Part shown: positions 33,730 to 42,765 of the stretch, piece by piece | Position numbering within the stretch: the stretch's first letter is position 1 | How the letters are laid out: each line of letters opens with the position of its first letter | Assembly: GCF_030817275.1 (NCBI RefSeq) | Contig: NZ_JAUSZD010000002.1 | Location: 5,270,001-5,334,000, forward strand | DNA from: Paenibacillus sp. V4I7 | Lineage (GTDB): Bacteria > Bacillota > Bacilli > Paenibacillales > NBRC-103111 | Length of the DNA stretch: 64,000 bases | Reading direction: 5' to 3' | Program-made: the position numbers and the translations under genes | The notes under the pieces: model-generated | The model's database searches: none | Told to the model about the DNA's origin: nothing | The model's input: only the letters and a program-made list of their open reading frames with translations

Positions 33730-34581
33730 TTAGACAAAGAAGTCATCTGAAACTAGCTCATTTAAATTAACTTGTGGGGATTTTGTTACACTAAGATAAG
33801 ATAGCAACTTTAGTCTCCTCTGATTGAACTCATACATCGCCTGCTCTTTTGAGATCTCCATTAGAAAAAAATTCAATTTAACATCCTTAAACTTTCTATA
33901 CTTATTGATTTCTGACATATAGATAAATCCTCTGGCTGCAAGTTCCTCTACCTTAGATATATCTATAACAGCAACATCCAACAGTTCACTGATCCCAAAG
34001 ATACTTAGAAAATGTTGAACTAAAACGACTGGTTTCGCCTCTAAGAGAGAGATTGTCCCATAATCGGTTACAACCTTTTTCTCTTTTTGAAGGATTACTG
34101 AAGAGCACGCACGTTTTCTAAGTCTGTACCACTCTCCAGATAAGATCTCTAGTTTTTTATGATATTCATGCCATACCACCAATTGATCTTGAATATCCAT
34201 ATCAACCCACCAAATGTTATATGTATTTTTCAATTGTTTATTGGGACTAAAGCGAACAAATTTCTCTACTAATAGCATATTTTTATTAATTAATCTTAAT
34301 AGCTGATCCTCACTTAACTTCTCTATACAAATAGAACATGCATGAACCAAAATGCCTAGATCATAAAACATCTCCTTTAAAGCATCCTTATCCCAGGCGT
34401 ATTCTTTGTTAGAAAGAAACTTGCTTACTACACCAATTTCCTTCCATTCAATTCTCATTTTTTCAGAATTCATTTGAAACAGACGAACATTCTCCTTAAT
34501 ACTGCTCGTAATGAATTCGCACTTTTTCATTTCCTTATACTTGCCCTGCTCAAAAAAATAGTTGAGATGAAAGATCGTCAT
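33730..34581 (-). CDS. Uncharacterised protein beside the serine recombinase
   Basis: About 283 residues from ATG 34581, preceded by GGGAG ten bases away within the end of the recombinase gene. The protein is soluble, mixed helix/strand, with a middle segment KNTYNIWWVDMDIQDQLVVW and no motif I recognise. It begins 8 bases after the recombinase stop, so the two are cotranscribed. A role as recombination directionality factor or partner is conceivable from position only. It ends within a few bases of the duplicated sigK 5' region. AT-rich like the recombinase. Confidence 0.55.
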   Translation of the reverse strand: MTIFHLNYFFEQGKYKEMKKCEFITSSIKENVRLFQMNSEKMRIEWKEIGVVSKFLSNKEYAWDKDALKEMFYDLGILVHACSICIEKLSEDQLLRLINKNMLLVEKFVRFSPNKQLKNTYNIWWVDMDIQDQLVVWHEYHKKLEILSGEWYRLRKRACSSVILQKEKKVVTDYGTISLLEAKPVVLVQHFLSIFGISELLDVAVIDISKVEELAARGFIYMSEINKYRKFKDVKLNFFLMEISKEQAMYEFNQRRLKLLSYLSVTKSPQVNLNELVSDDFFV

Positions 34582-34588
34582 TGATATA

Positions 34589-36055
34589 CTACTCCCACTC
34601 AACTATCTTCATGGGACTATATACATTTGCCTGCTTTAACTTGAACTTTCTATGCAGCACTACACCAACACCCGTTTCTTTGTTGGTCTTCTCTGCTAAC
34701 AAGTTCTCTAAGTGGCCAATCATTGTAATTTGAACTTCATTACCAAGATAATGGACTCTCACCTCATCAATAAGCCATTCAACGATTTTTCTTTTATCTT
34801 CAAATGATAGTTCTGAGCCATTGCTTCCAATGAACTCCTTAATGCGTTCTGTAGCTAATGTAATCTTTTCAGCATTCAAATTCCCCTCTTCAAACGCTTC
34901 AAGTTGCAATAAATAGTTTTCTAGAGTTCGTTGAAGATCTAACTTAGAAATATTGATTTTGGCAATCTCTTCTGCCATCTGCTCCTCATTAATTACATCA
35001 CGCATAAACATAATTTTTATTTTTTCAATTTCTTTCCCCTTTTCATTGAGTTGATTTCTTACCAACTCACTGGCTTGTTTAATCTCACTAACAACTGACT
35101 CCGACATCACATCTAATTGTGCAATATATTCATTTGGGTCAGATATCACTGACATTATGAGTTTCCATATAAAATCCTCAAGTAAATCAGCTCTTAAAGT
35201 CTTCGCAGGACAAGCTGTTACTCCATTTCCATAACGCTTTGGGTTTTTATTTGGACATCGATAACAGGTATACTTTCTTTTTACACCATCGTACAAACCT
35301 TTTGAAGCATAGGTTGTACAATCCCAAGTTCTTCCACAATGGGAACATCTAATTATTGATTTAAGAAGATATTCATATTTTGTATTTCCGGATCTTGTAG
35401 TGTTTTTCACTTTTTGCTCTTGTGCTAATTCAAAAAGTGCCGAATCAACGATAGGCTCAATTTCAACCAGAATCCAGTCATCTTTCTCACGAAACTCATA
35501 AGTTTTTTTAGGTGCACCGCCTTTGGTTTTCTCACCTTTCACCTTTTTGAATTTTCGGCGATTGTAATAGTATTTACCGATATAAACCTCTGAATTTAAA
35601 ATACGAGAAATTGAAGAAGATCCCCAATTGCAACTTTCTTGCCTTTTTGGGGATACGCCCAAATCATAAAGTTTACTTCCAATTTCACGAAGCGTTAAGT
35701 GATCAAAGATATACCACTGATAAATATTCCGGACAACCTCTGCCTCTTTTTCGTTTATTACGAGATTTTGGTTTTCAAAATTATAACCAAACGGTGGAAC
35801 GCGCATTGGCATAATCTTCTTATCACGTTCAACTGCTTTTAGCCTGCCGCGCACAGTTCTTTTCTTAATTAGTGCTAGCTCGTACTGAGCAATAACACTC
35901 ATTAAGTTAAAGAATAGTTGGCCTTCGGGAGTTGAAGAGTATTCGGTAGTAAGCCTGTAAACATATGCATCGACGTAATCATGAATTGCTTTATTTTCAT
36001 CGGTTGGATTATCAAAAATTCTCATCGCTACACTAAGTGGCGTAAAAGATTTCAT
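34589..36055 (-). CDS. Large serine recombinase, catalytic N-terminus missing (SpoIVCA-like)
   Basis: 488 residues. From residue 39 it aligns with SpoIVCA-type recombinases: EYSSTPEGQLFFNLMSVIAQ, the recombinase domain PPFGYNFENQNLVINEKEAE, the zinc ribbon CSHCGRTWDCTTY...CYRCPNK and a coiled-coil (about 330-420). The first ~110 residues of a normal protein, including the catalytic Ser and the YxRVSTxxQ motif, are absent. They are replaced by 38 unrelated residues (FTPLSVAMRIFDNPTDENKA). It should bind DNA but not cut it. It lies next to sigK, like the skin-element recombinase of other spore formers. It may be a remnant or rely on another protein. Confidence 0.8.
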   Translation of the reverse strand: MKSFTPLSVAMRIFDNPTDENKAIHDYVDAYVYRLTTEYSSTPEGQLFFNLMSVIAQYELALIKKRTVRGRLKAVERDKKIMPMRVPPFGYNFENQNLVINEKEAEVVRNIYQWYIFDHLTLREIGSKLYDLGVSPKRQESCNWGSSSISRILNSEVYIGKYYYNRRKFKKVKGEKTKGGAPKKTYEFREKDDWILVEIEPIVDSALFELAQEQKVKNTTRSGNTKYEYLLKSIIRCSHCGRTWDCTTYASKGLYDGVKRKYTCYRCPNKNPKRYGNGVTACPAKTLRADLLEDFIWKLIMSVISDPNEYIAQLDVMSESVVSEIKQASELVRNQLNEKGKEIEKIKIMFMRDVINEEQMAEEIAKINISKLDLQRTLENYLLQLEAFEEGNLNAEKITLATERIKEFIGSNGSELSFEDKRKIVEWLIDEVRVHYLGNEVQITMIGHLENLLAEKTNKETGVGVVLHRKFKLKQANVYSPMKIVEWE

Positions 36056-36059
36056 ATTA

Positions 36060-36347
36060 CTACTTCGTAATGCTCTCCATATTTTTGGAACTAGTTACAC
36101 ATATAAAATCGTTAAATTTTATTGTTCTTATTTCCTTCTTAGCGATTAATTGAATAGTTTGCTTTAGACCAACATTTGCATTGTGTTTAAAGATAAAATT
36201 AGGTAAACTCTTCTCTATCATTATTCTAACTTGATTCCAATTAGGCACACGTATTTGCTCAGATCCCTCCTTTGCTATTTCAAGCCATTGATAGAAATAA
36301 TTAAGACACAACTCAGATGTTACTCGATTTATGATCCAGTGAAACAT
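36060..36347 (-). CDS. Unrecognised reading frame, probably a gene fragment
   Basis: 95 residues (opening MFHWIINRVTSELCLNYFYQ) ending four bases before the recombinase start. Codons upstream of the ATG keep a protein-like reading for about 50 residues with no start codon (KHRIFQSDLTGICINKLF), so the true N-terminus may be lost. Only a weak GAGG lies upstream. Family not recognised; no catalytic recombinase motif is present. It may be a decayed part of the same mobile element. Confidence 0.4.
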   Translation of the reverse strand: MFHWIINRVTSELCLNYFYQWLEIAKEGSEQIRVPNWNQVRIMIEKSLPNFIFKHNANVGLKQTIQLIAKKEIRTIKFNDFICVTSSKNMESITK

Positions 36348-36690
36348 TTCTCTATTATCGACCTCAAAGAGATTTGTATGGTTAAACAGCTTGTTTATAC
36401 ATATGCCTGTAAGATCACTCTGAAATATGCGGTGCTTTGCAATCTGGAGTGGTATTACACACCATATACAACTTCATTTTATCATTTTAATAAATAAGTT
36501 CGTCTTATTGCCGTTGTATCTTCTTTCATTTTTTTAATAAATTGAACAGGGCCAATACCGACTAGATCACCAAACAATAAATATGATCCAACTCTCTTGA
36601 TTTTATATCTTCCAAAACGGCTTTAAGTACTAGGATATTACCTTGAATATCAGTTATCAGTTTTTATGTAATTGTGAAATATAAGAAATT

Positions 36691-36765
36691 ATTGAGCATA
36701 ACTGCCCGTTTAGCTGAGAAGGCTGCCGTTCTTTACTGTTGAGCTTTAGTTTTCCGTCCCTCAAC
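36691..36765 (-). repeat. Intergenic repeat element 16, full-length
   Basis: In gene sense: ACGGAAAACTAAAGCTCAA, then GAACGGCAGCC, then CAGCTAAACGGGCAGTTATG. It lies on the 3' side of the DUF3626 gene. The rest of 36348-36779 shows nothing recognisable. Confidence 0.65.
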
Positions 36766-36779
36766 GAATAAGCCCTTCA

Positions 36780-37877
36780 TTAACGTACAAACGGGTTACC
36801 AAATCGAACTAAAATATGCCACATGTATTTTAATTCCTGAAGCACCTCTTCATACAACCCTCTATCGCTCCATAGTGCTGGATTATGTTTCAAATCGTTT
36901 ACAGCTACCCCGATCACACTTGCGTCGATATAATCATTCCGTGCTATCCGCTTAGCTAAGGATGGCATAGTTGGTCCCCTAAAATCCGAGGGAATTTCTT
37001 CTACGCGCATTGCAAATCCCATATGCCAATATAGTTCAATCGAATACTTTAAGCATATTTCTTCTAATACATCTCCTATGTAAGTTCCCTTAAACGAAGG
37101 ATCAACAACTAGCACTTCTACGTCATTACTTAATATGATATCACCATGAACCTGGGCCTCGATATAATGGTTAAGGTTTCGATTGGGCAAACGCTTTGAA
37201 GGATCCTTGAATGGTTGTTCAAGACTATACAGCAAATGCTCAATTAATATCCGCGGTGTTAAGTTTTTCTCGCCAATCGCATCATTTCGAAAAAATGCAT
37301 CTTTAAAAATCGCTGATAAAATGTCATCAAACTCTCCATAAGTGCCTTTTTCCTTTGGATCTTGATGCGAATCCAAATAAGTGTACGTGCAGCGATAGGA
37401 GACCATTGGTGAGAGAAGGAAGTAACATGACCCAAACCGCGGAGCCGGCCCATCCGGGTGCAACATTAAATCTAGCGCCCCGTACTTCGGGCGCTGGCTA
37501 TTAGTCACACCATCTAACTGATAAGCGCCTCCAAACATCTTTTTCTCCCAAAGATCCCGTGCACCGCCTGGATAAGCGGATACGCTGCCATTGGAAATGA
37601 GAGTTTCGAACTGACTCTTATATATTCCCTGCTCAAGCAATGCCTGAGCCATACTTTTCATATCCGTAATTGGCCGATCAGGATGAAAATGCAGCGCGAC
37701 CCTCGCGTTCGACAATAGCTTAGTGACGGCATCCTCAAATGTACTCCAAGGGATATTTGACATCTGAAGAACTTCCTTAATAGACTTTTGAGCTTCGCAT
37801 TTCCGGGTTCCGGCGTACTGTGTAATATGCTCAATTGCCAGATGCTGCGAACTTGATAAACCTCTCTTACCTAACAT
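36780..37877 (-). CDS. DUF3626 domain-containing protein
   Basis: 365 residues. Conserved blocks match what I know of DUF3626: ARVALHFHPDRP (residues about 57-68), GIYKSQFETLISNGSVSAYP, WEKKMFGGAYQ, RPKYGALDLMLHPDGPAPRF, then GSCYFLLSP and a C-terminal part with HYIEAQVHGDIILSNDVEVL. The His/Arg/Asp-rich conserved sites look enzymatic, possibly toxin- or transferase-like, but no function is established to my knowledge. It sits downstream of the broken phosphotransferase, between two repeat elements. Confidence 0.8.
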   Translation of the reverse strand: MLGKRGLSSSQHLAIEHITQYAGTRKCEAQKSIKEVLQMSNIPWSTFEDAVTKLLSNARVALHFHPDRPITDMKSMAQALLEQGIYKSQFETLISNGSVSAYPGGARDLWEKKMFGGAYQLDGVTNSQRPKYGALDLMLHPDGPAPRFGSCYFLLSPMVSYRCTYTYLDSHQDPKEKGTYGEFDDILSAIFKDAFFRNDAIGEKNLTPRILIEHLLYSLEQPFKDPSKRLPNRNLNHYIEAQVHGDIILSNDVEVLVVDPSFKGTYIGDVLEEICLKYSIELYWHMGFAMRVEEIPSDFRGPTMPSLAKRIARNDYIDASVIGVAVNDLKHNPALWSDRGLYEEVLQELKYMWHILVRFGNPFVR

Positions 37878-37962
37878 TTACTTCACCTTCCTTGATATAA
37901 CCTGACATGCATGTTATTCACCCTTGATTCACTAGAGTTTCAAAAACACCGTTCAATTTCTG

Positions 37963-38881
37963 CTAATCCATAATCATGTCAACGACTTGTTTCACAAACG
38001 CAGCAAAGGGTTCGCTCAGGTTAGGACTTCGATCAATAGCCCACCTGAGTTTATCGAAAGCTCTTAATAGCAGCAAATGTTTCAAGTCAATAAGGTCTTT
38101 TTCGCTTATCCCGTACCCGTCTAAAAATGCTTTGAATTCATCAATATTTGGACCTACTCCTTGGATTTGGCACTGCATCAGTTGAATAATATCTCCATGC
38201 GGTACCACGCTTACTTCTGCACTGCCCCAATCTAGCAAAATAACTTTGCCTTCCTGATTGACAATTGTATTCTTTAAAGAAATATCTCCATGGTTTAAAC
38301 CAAAGCGGAACGGTTCTTTCTTTATATTCTCGAACAGTTTTCTTACTCTCTGCGATTCCATCTTAGTGACTACTCCAAAATTAATGAACCGATCATGCTC
38401 CGTCAAACTATTGATATTATACTGCACATACCCCTGCCAACTTCCATCTGATCCAGCATGAGAAGGCGACTGAAACTCACAATTGTTTGGATTAATCAGA
38501 TTTTCCCCGAATCCTTTCACTTGAATCGAATGAATGAGTTTGGCATATTCGCCAGGACTTGAGAACCATACTGTCTAACCCGTTGTCACCATCTATAAAA
38601 GATTGAATCATATATGCTGTTTCATCAGCTATACCTATGGACAATACCTCAGGTCCAGTGGTGCCAACTGCGGATGCTTGCTCGGCACACCATTTTTCTT
38701 TAATAAAGTTTGGATATGTACCTTTATCGTTCATGCGGACAACTACTTTACGACTCTCCGTCTCAACTACGCAAACCTTATTTACGTTGCCTTTACCTAT
38801 GATCTGATATGATGTTTTCACTTGTTCTAGCAGAAAATCGCCTGCAATTCGTCTTGCTTGTATAACTAAAGAGTCCTCCAT
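37963..38881 (-). pseudogene. Aminoglycoside-phosphotransferase-family kinase, frameshifted
   Basis: Two frames form one kinase. The N-terminal part (from ATG 38881) has YQIIGKGNVNKVCVVETESR, with VVVRMN as the ATP-lobe lysine region. The C-terminal part has the catalytic loop LNHGDISLKNTIV and the metal-binding LLDWGSAEV. The frames join near 38560 where one extra base is present in CTCAAGTCC, after which GEYAKLIHSIQVKGFGENL resumes the expected sequence. Intact, it would be an APH/choline-kinase-like enzyme phosphorylating a small molecule or antibiotic. As it stands it is inactive unless the frameshift is a sequencing artefact. Confidence 0.8.
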
Positions 38882-38920
38882 TCATTATATCCTCCTTCAA
38901 TAAGCACCTAGCTTTACGAT

Positions 38921-39006
38921 TCAATATAACGCCCAATTGCGTAACAAGGCTGCCGATCGTTCCTGGCAGCCTTGTGGTGTTTTTTCAGCTATTGTTCTCA
39001 GTTCCC
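38921..39006 (-). repeat. Intergenic repeat element 17, full-length
   Basis: 86 bases between the sugar-binding-protein gene and the kinase pseudogene. In gene sense: GGGAACTGAGAACAATAGC, a perfect 10-bp hairpin (38945-38954 with 38965-38974, CAAGGCTGCC) and closing TTGGGCGTTATATTGA. The GGGCGTTA end resembles integron attC ends. The hairpin may also terminate transcription. Confidence 0.65.
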
Positions 39007-39119
39007 AAGTTTTAAGGGTTTATCTCACGTAAAGTCAATCATTCGCAGATCATTACTTTCCATATGAGCGTATTGAAAATACGCCTACGACTTGATCATA
39101 AGCTTATTTTCACTTCAAG

Positions 39120-40676
39120 TTATTTCTTTTTCATCTCCTGATACACTTTCTTCTGTTCTTCCATGACCTCTTTACCGCCAGTCTTCATGTACTCCGCAAC
39201 CATATCGTCATACAGCTTGTCGAAATCCGCCGGCTTAGCCGTTACCGTCTTTACATAAATTTCAATGGCTTTATCATTCAAGGTTTGATTGTATTTAATT
39301 TGCGCTTCGATCGGTCTGTCAAAACGCGCGGGCAGCTGCCCATCCTGATCACCAACCTTGATACTGTTCATGGTGAAGTCCTTATATTTGGGATCAGCCG
39401 CGTTTGCTTTTAGTGTTTTTTCCGTATCCCCCATATCTTTGCCGTTAATCAGCATGCTGTAATCCAAATAGTTGTACATCACCCTTTTGGCTTCATCCGT
39501 ATCCAATATGACCGGAATGCCGTCATCGCCTTTTTTGTAGGTAACCCCTTCCGTACCGTTCTGCAAATCGAAGATAACGTTATAATCTGACATCCAGTTC
39601 AGGAACTTAATGGCTTCTACGGCCCTTTTGCTAGCTTTCGGTACCATGATATGAGCAGACAGCGGATGGTAAATCTGTTTCACATGCTTGCCTTCGTAGT
39701 TCGTGAATGGATCTACAGGCAGCAGCGTGGCACTCGGAACATTCTTCTGCAGGGTGGAATAATACGACTGATAGACAGGTTCGTTTGTATTAGTGATCGC
39801 AAATCCGATCAATCCGTTCACTAAATCAGCCTGAAATTTTTTACCGTCTTTATCCAGGGCGAAATCGGGGCTAATTAAGCCTTCGTTATACAGCTTGTTC
39901 AAATACTTATAGCCATCTTTATTACCCGGCTTCATCAAATCCGGAAGAGAGTAATATTCTTCTTCCGTCATTTTTTTCCAGAATGTCCGGACCAGCGGGT
40001 CCAGGTTGCCGTTATACCGAATGCCATAAGGGATGACCTTCCCACCCGTATTGCCTGGATCCTTCTCCTTAAATGCTTTCAACACATTATAGAACTCATC
40101 GGTCGTTGCAGGCGGCTGCATACCCAGCTTGTCAAGCCAGTCCTTTCGGATAATCGGCGTTGAACTGGCGATAATTATTCTTTTCGCAGGGATCGTGAAC
40201 TGCTTTCCTTCAAAATTACCATAGCTCAGCAGCTTATCACCAAGATATTTTTTCAAATTGGTACCATGCTGGTTGATCAGATCTCCAAGCTCGGTCAACC
40301 CTCCCTGCTTCACCCAATTCTGTACGGCAGGATCGCTATAGGTAAATATGATATCCGGCGCCTCATTGGCCGACATCAGCACATTCAGCTTCGGCACTTC
40401 CTCTGTTCGCGGAACGGTTACAAACTGCAGCTTGATATTATTCGGGTCGCCAAACTTTTCCTGCATGTATTTGACAAAATAGCTTTCCGTAAGCGGCGGT
40501 GCGCCCGGCGGCGTGTTGCCACGGTCGAAGAGCTCGACTTTCAGCGTTACCGGATCTCCCTTGGCCCCGCCTTCCTTCGCACCTTCTGAGCTGGAGCAGG
40601 CAGCAACCGTACCTGCCAATAAAATGACCATCAGTGAACTGTTAATTGTCCGGATAAGCGACTTTGGTTTGCGCAA
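39120..40676 (-). CDS. Sugar ABC transporter solute-binding lipoprotein (LipO/Lpl type)
   Basis: About 518 residues; lipoprotein signal ending GTVAAC with Cys27, then a Gly/Ser/Lys linker. Family-1 extracellular binding protein with VTLKVELFDRGNTPPGAPPL near the mature N-terminus and PATTDEFYNVLKAFKEKDPG. TTG 40676 is preferred because GGGAG lies nine bases upstream; TTG 40685 would touch the ribosome binding site. It binds an oligosaccharide outside the membrane for the two permeases. It is the last gene of the operon. No ATPase is encoded here, so a shared MsmX-type ATPase is expected. Confidence 0.88.
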   Translation of the reverse strand: MRKPKSLIRTINSSLMVILLAGTVAACSSSEGAKEGGAKGDPVTLKVELFDRGNTPPGAPPLTESYFVKYMQEKFGDPNNIKLQFVTVPRTEEVPKLNVLMSANEAPDIIFTYSDPAVQNWVKQGGLTELGDLINQHGTNLKKYLGDKLLSYGNFEGKQFTIPAKRIIIASSTPIIRKDWLDKLGMQPPATTDEFYNVLKAFKEKDPGNTGGKVIPYGIRYNGNLDPLVRTFWKKMTEEEYYSLPDLMKPGNKDGYKYLNKLYNEGLISPDFALDKDGKKFQADLVNGLIGFAITNTNEPVYQSYYSTLQKNVPSATLLPVDPFTNYEGKHVKQIYHPLSAHIMVPKASKRAVEAIKFLNWMSDYNVIFDLQNGTEGVTYKKGDDGIPVILDTDEAKRVMYNYLDYSMLINGKDMGDTEKTLKANAADPKYKDFTMNSIKVGDQDGQLPARFDRPIEAQIKYNQTLNDKAIEIYVKTVTAKPADFDKLYDDMVAEYMKTGGKEVMEEQKKVYQEMKKK

Positions 40677-40726
40677 ATCGTTCAACTCCCTTTTTTAGGT
40701 AGAATGGGACTCCTCTTAAGAAACAA

Positions 40727-41599
40727 TCAACCCTTCACTGCGCCGACCATGATCCCGGAAATAAAATATCGCTGAAGCCAAGGATAGACTAGCAAAATCG
40801 GTATCGTGGCAAACATAATGCTTGCCGCTTTCAGACTCTCGGGAATCGGGGCGGTAGCATTCATCCCTTCCGTCGCGGTCGCGTCGCTCATTTGATTGCT
40901 GATGACCAATTGGTACAGCTTCAGCTGAATCGGGTATAAATCCTGATTGGTAATATAAAAGAGCGCATCCATGAACCCGTTCCAACGGCCTACCGCATAG
41001 AACAAGCTCAATGTTGCCAATACCGGCAAAGAAAGCGGCAGCACAATCCGGAATAACGTTCCGAAATGCGAGCTTCCGTCAATCCGTGCAGACTCTTCCA
41101 GCTCCTCTGGAATGGAGGCGAAGAAGGACTTCAGGATGACCAGATAGAAGGCGTTGATCATGCCGGGCAGTACTAACGCCCAGAGGGTGTTCGTCAGCTT
41201 TAACGATTTGACAAGCAAATATTCCGGAATCAATCCTCCGCTGAAAAACATCGTAAACACGATAATAACCAAAAAGAAATCCCGGCCCTTCAGCCTTTTC
41301 TTCGTAAGCGGATAAGCTGCGCAAATCGTCATGACCATGCATACGACCGTGAATACAGTCACAAGTAAAATCGTGAAAAATAACGAACTGACCATCTTGG
41401 CATCCTTAAACACGGTTTCATAAGCCATGGTGCTCCATTCTACCGGAAATACCGTCACCTTATTGGATAAAATCGCCGCATTGGAACTTAACGAGACGGC
41501 AACCAAATGAAGGATGGGAACGAGGCAAATAAAAGACGCCACGGCTACAAGCAGGATGATAAAGCTATCGATAATTTTGTCACTTGTACTGACTTTCAT
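40727..41599 (-). CDS. Carbohydrate ABC permease (LplC/YtcP type)
   Basis: 290 residues, six helices, with the coupling motif SFFASIPEELEESARIDGSS (EAA loop) near residue 180 and C-terminus PWLQRYFISGIMVGAVKG, diagnostic of this family. It forms the channel with the adjacent YteP/LplB-like permease. It starts 12 bases after it and precedes the binding-protein gene by 50 bases. Complex carbohydrate oligomers from plant cell walls are usual substrates of Paenibacillus relatives; the specific sugar is unknown. Confidence 0.9.
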   Translation of the reverse strand: MKVSTSDKIIDSFIILLVAVASFICLVPILHLVAVSLSSNAAILSNKVTVFPVEWSTMAYETVFKDAKMVSSLFFTILLVTVFTVVCMVMTICAAYPLTKKRLKGRDFFLVIIVFTMFFSGGLIPEYLLVKSLKLTNTLWALVLPGMINAFYLVILKSFFASIPEELEESARIDGSSHFGTLFRIVLPLSLPVLATLSLFYAVGRWNGFMDALFYITNQDLYPIQLKLYQLVISNQMSDATATEGMNATAPIPESLKAASIMFATIPILLVYPWLQRYFISGIMVGAVKG

Positions 41600-41611
41600 T
41601 AGATACCCCCC

Positions 41612-42589
41612 TTACCAAATTCCTTGGTCGGTCACTTTTTTGGAGATATAGTTAGAAGACAACAGGAAGATCAGACCGACGACCGCCTGGAATAAACCGA
41701 TAGCCGTAGCGATTGTAAAACGGGCAGAGTGTATGCCGACCTTATAGACGAAGGTACTTATGACTTCGGATACATCCGTGACTAGCGGATTCGCCAGAAC
41801 AAAGGGGCGTTCAAAACCGATGCTGGCCATATGCCCAATGTTGATGATCAGCAAAATCATAATAGTTGGTTTGATTCCGGGAAGCGTGATGTTCCATATT
41901 TTACGCAGACGCCCCGCTCCATCCACTGCAGCCGCCTCATACAGCTCCTTGTTGATTCCCGCTAAAGCCGCCAAATAAATGATCGTACCCCAACCGGCAT
42001 TTTGCCACACGCCTGCTCCCACATAAGTGATCACCCAATAGATGGGCTCGGTGAGAAAAGGAATCGCTTTCATTCCAGAAGACTTCAATAATATATTTAC
42101 AAGCCCTGTATTGGTGGATAGAAGCTGATAAACCATGCCTCCGATGATGACCCATGAAATAAAGTGAGGCAGATATAATACGGTTTGTGCGCCCTTCTTA
42201 AACCACTTGATCCGGATTTCGTTCAATAACACAGCCAAGATGATAGGTGCCGGGAAGGAAACCAGCAAGTCCAATAGGTTGAGCAGCATCGTGTTTCGCA
42301 GTACCTTGTAGAAATCCTTCATTAGAAAAATTTCACGGAAAGCATCCAGACCTACCCAAGGACTCTTCCATATTCCCTGGAACATATTAAAATCTTTAAA
42401 AGCGATAGTTACCCCATACATCGGGATATACTTGAAGATCAGGAAATACAACATGGGCAAGGACAGCAATGCATACAACTGCCAATCCTGACCTACGATA
42501 AGTCTCCTGCTTTTCTTCATAGTTGACGAGCGAGTGGCCGTATACGGAGAGGCTAAAGTTTTATCCATGGCAGGTTCGTTACTTGGCAT
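41612..42589 (-). CDS. Carbohydrate ABC permease (LplB/YteP type)
   Basis: 325 residues from ATG 42589, which has GGAGGG five bases upstream; earlier in-frame starts lack support. A polar N-terminal tail leads to LYALLSLPMLYFLIFKYIPM and the family's MYGVTIAFKDF motif, then the EAA loop GINKELYEAAAVDGAGRLRK. First gene of the sugar transport operon, reading away from the AraC regulator gene; two cre-like sites lie upstream. Confidence 0.9.
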   Translation of the reverse strand: MPSNEPAMDKTLASPYTATRSSTMKKSRRLIVGQDWQLYALLSLPMLYFLIFKYIPMYGVTIAFKDFNMFQGIWKSPWVGLDAFREIFLMKDFYKVLRNTMLLNLLDLLVSFPAPIILAVLLNEIRIKWFKKGAQTVLYLPHFISWVIIGGMVYQLLSTNTGLVNILLKSSGMKAIPFLTEPIYWVITYVGAGVWQNAGWGTIIYLAALAGINKELYEAAAVDGAGRLRKIWNITLPGIKPTIMILLIINIGHMASIGFERPFVLANPLVTDVSEVISTFVYKVGIHSARFTIATAIGLFQAVVGLIFLLSSNYISKKVTDQGIW

Positions 42590-42678
42590 ATGATCCCTCC
42601 TTTTCGTCATTCTATGTCCACAGTAATTCATGTTCAATTAACTTTCAATTAACATGAATCGCTCCTTATCGAAATGTA

Positions 42679-42692
42679 AGAAAACGCTTGCA
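42679..42692. promoter_or_regulatory. cre-like site 1 (CcpA)
   Basis: AGAAAACGCTTGCA matches the catabolite-response consensus TGNAANCGNWNNCA at most defined positions. It is close to the permease operon start. Confidence 0.55.
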
Positions 42693-42730
42693 TAACCTTT
42701 TCTCACACCTTAACATTTCCGAATATCGGA

Positions 42731-42744
42731 TTAAAGCGCTTGCA
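42731..42744. promoter_or_regulatory. cre-like site 2 (CcpA)
   Basis: TTAAAGCGCTTGCA, differing from the ideal TGAAAGCGCTTTCA at two positions. It lies 52 bases from site 1, near the end of the regulator gene. Confidence 0.6.
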
Positions 42745-42765
42745 TTTTTAACTAGTCAAATCGGC

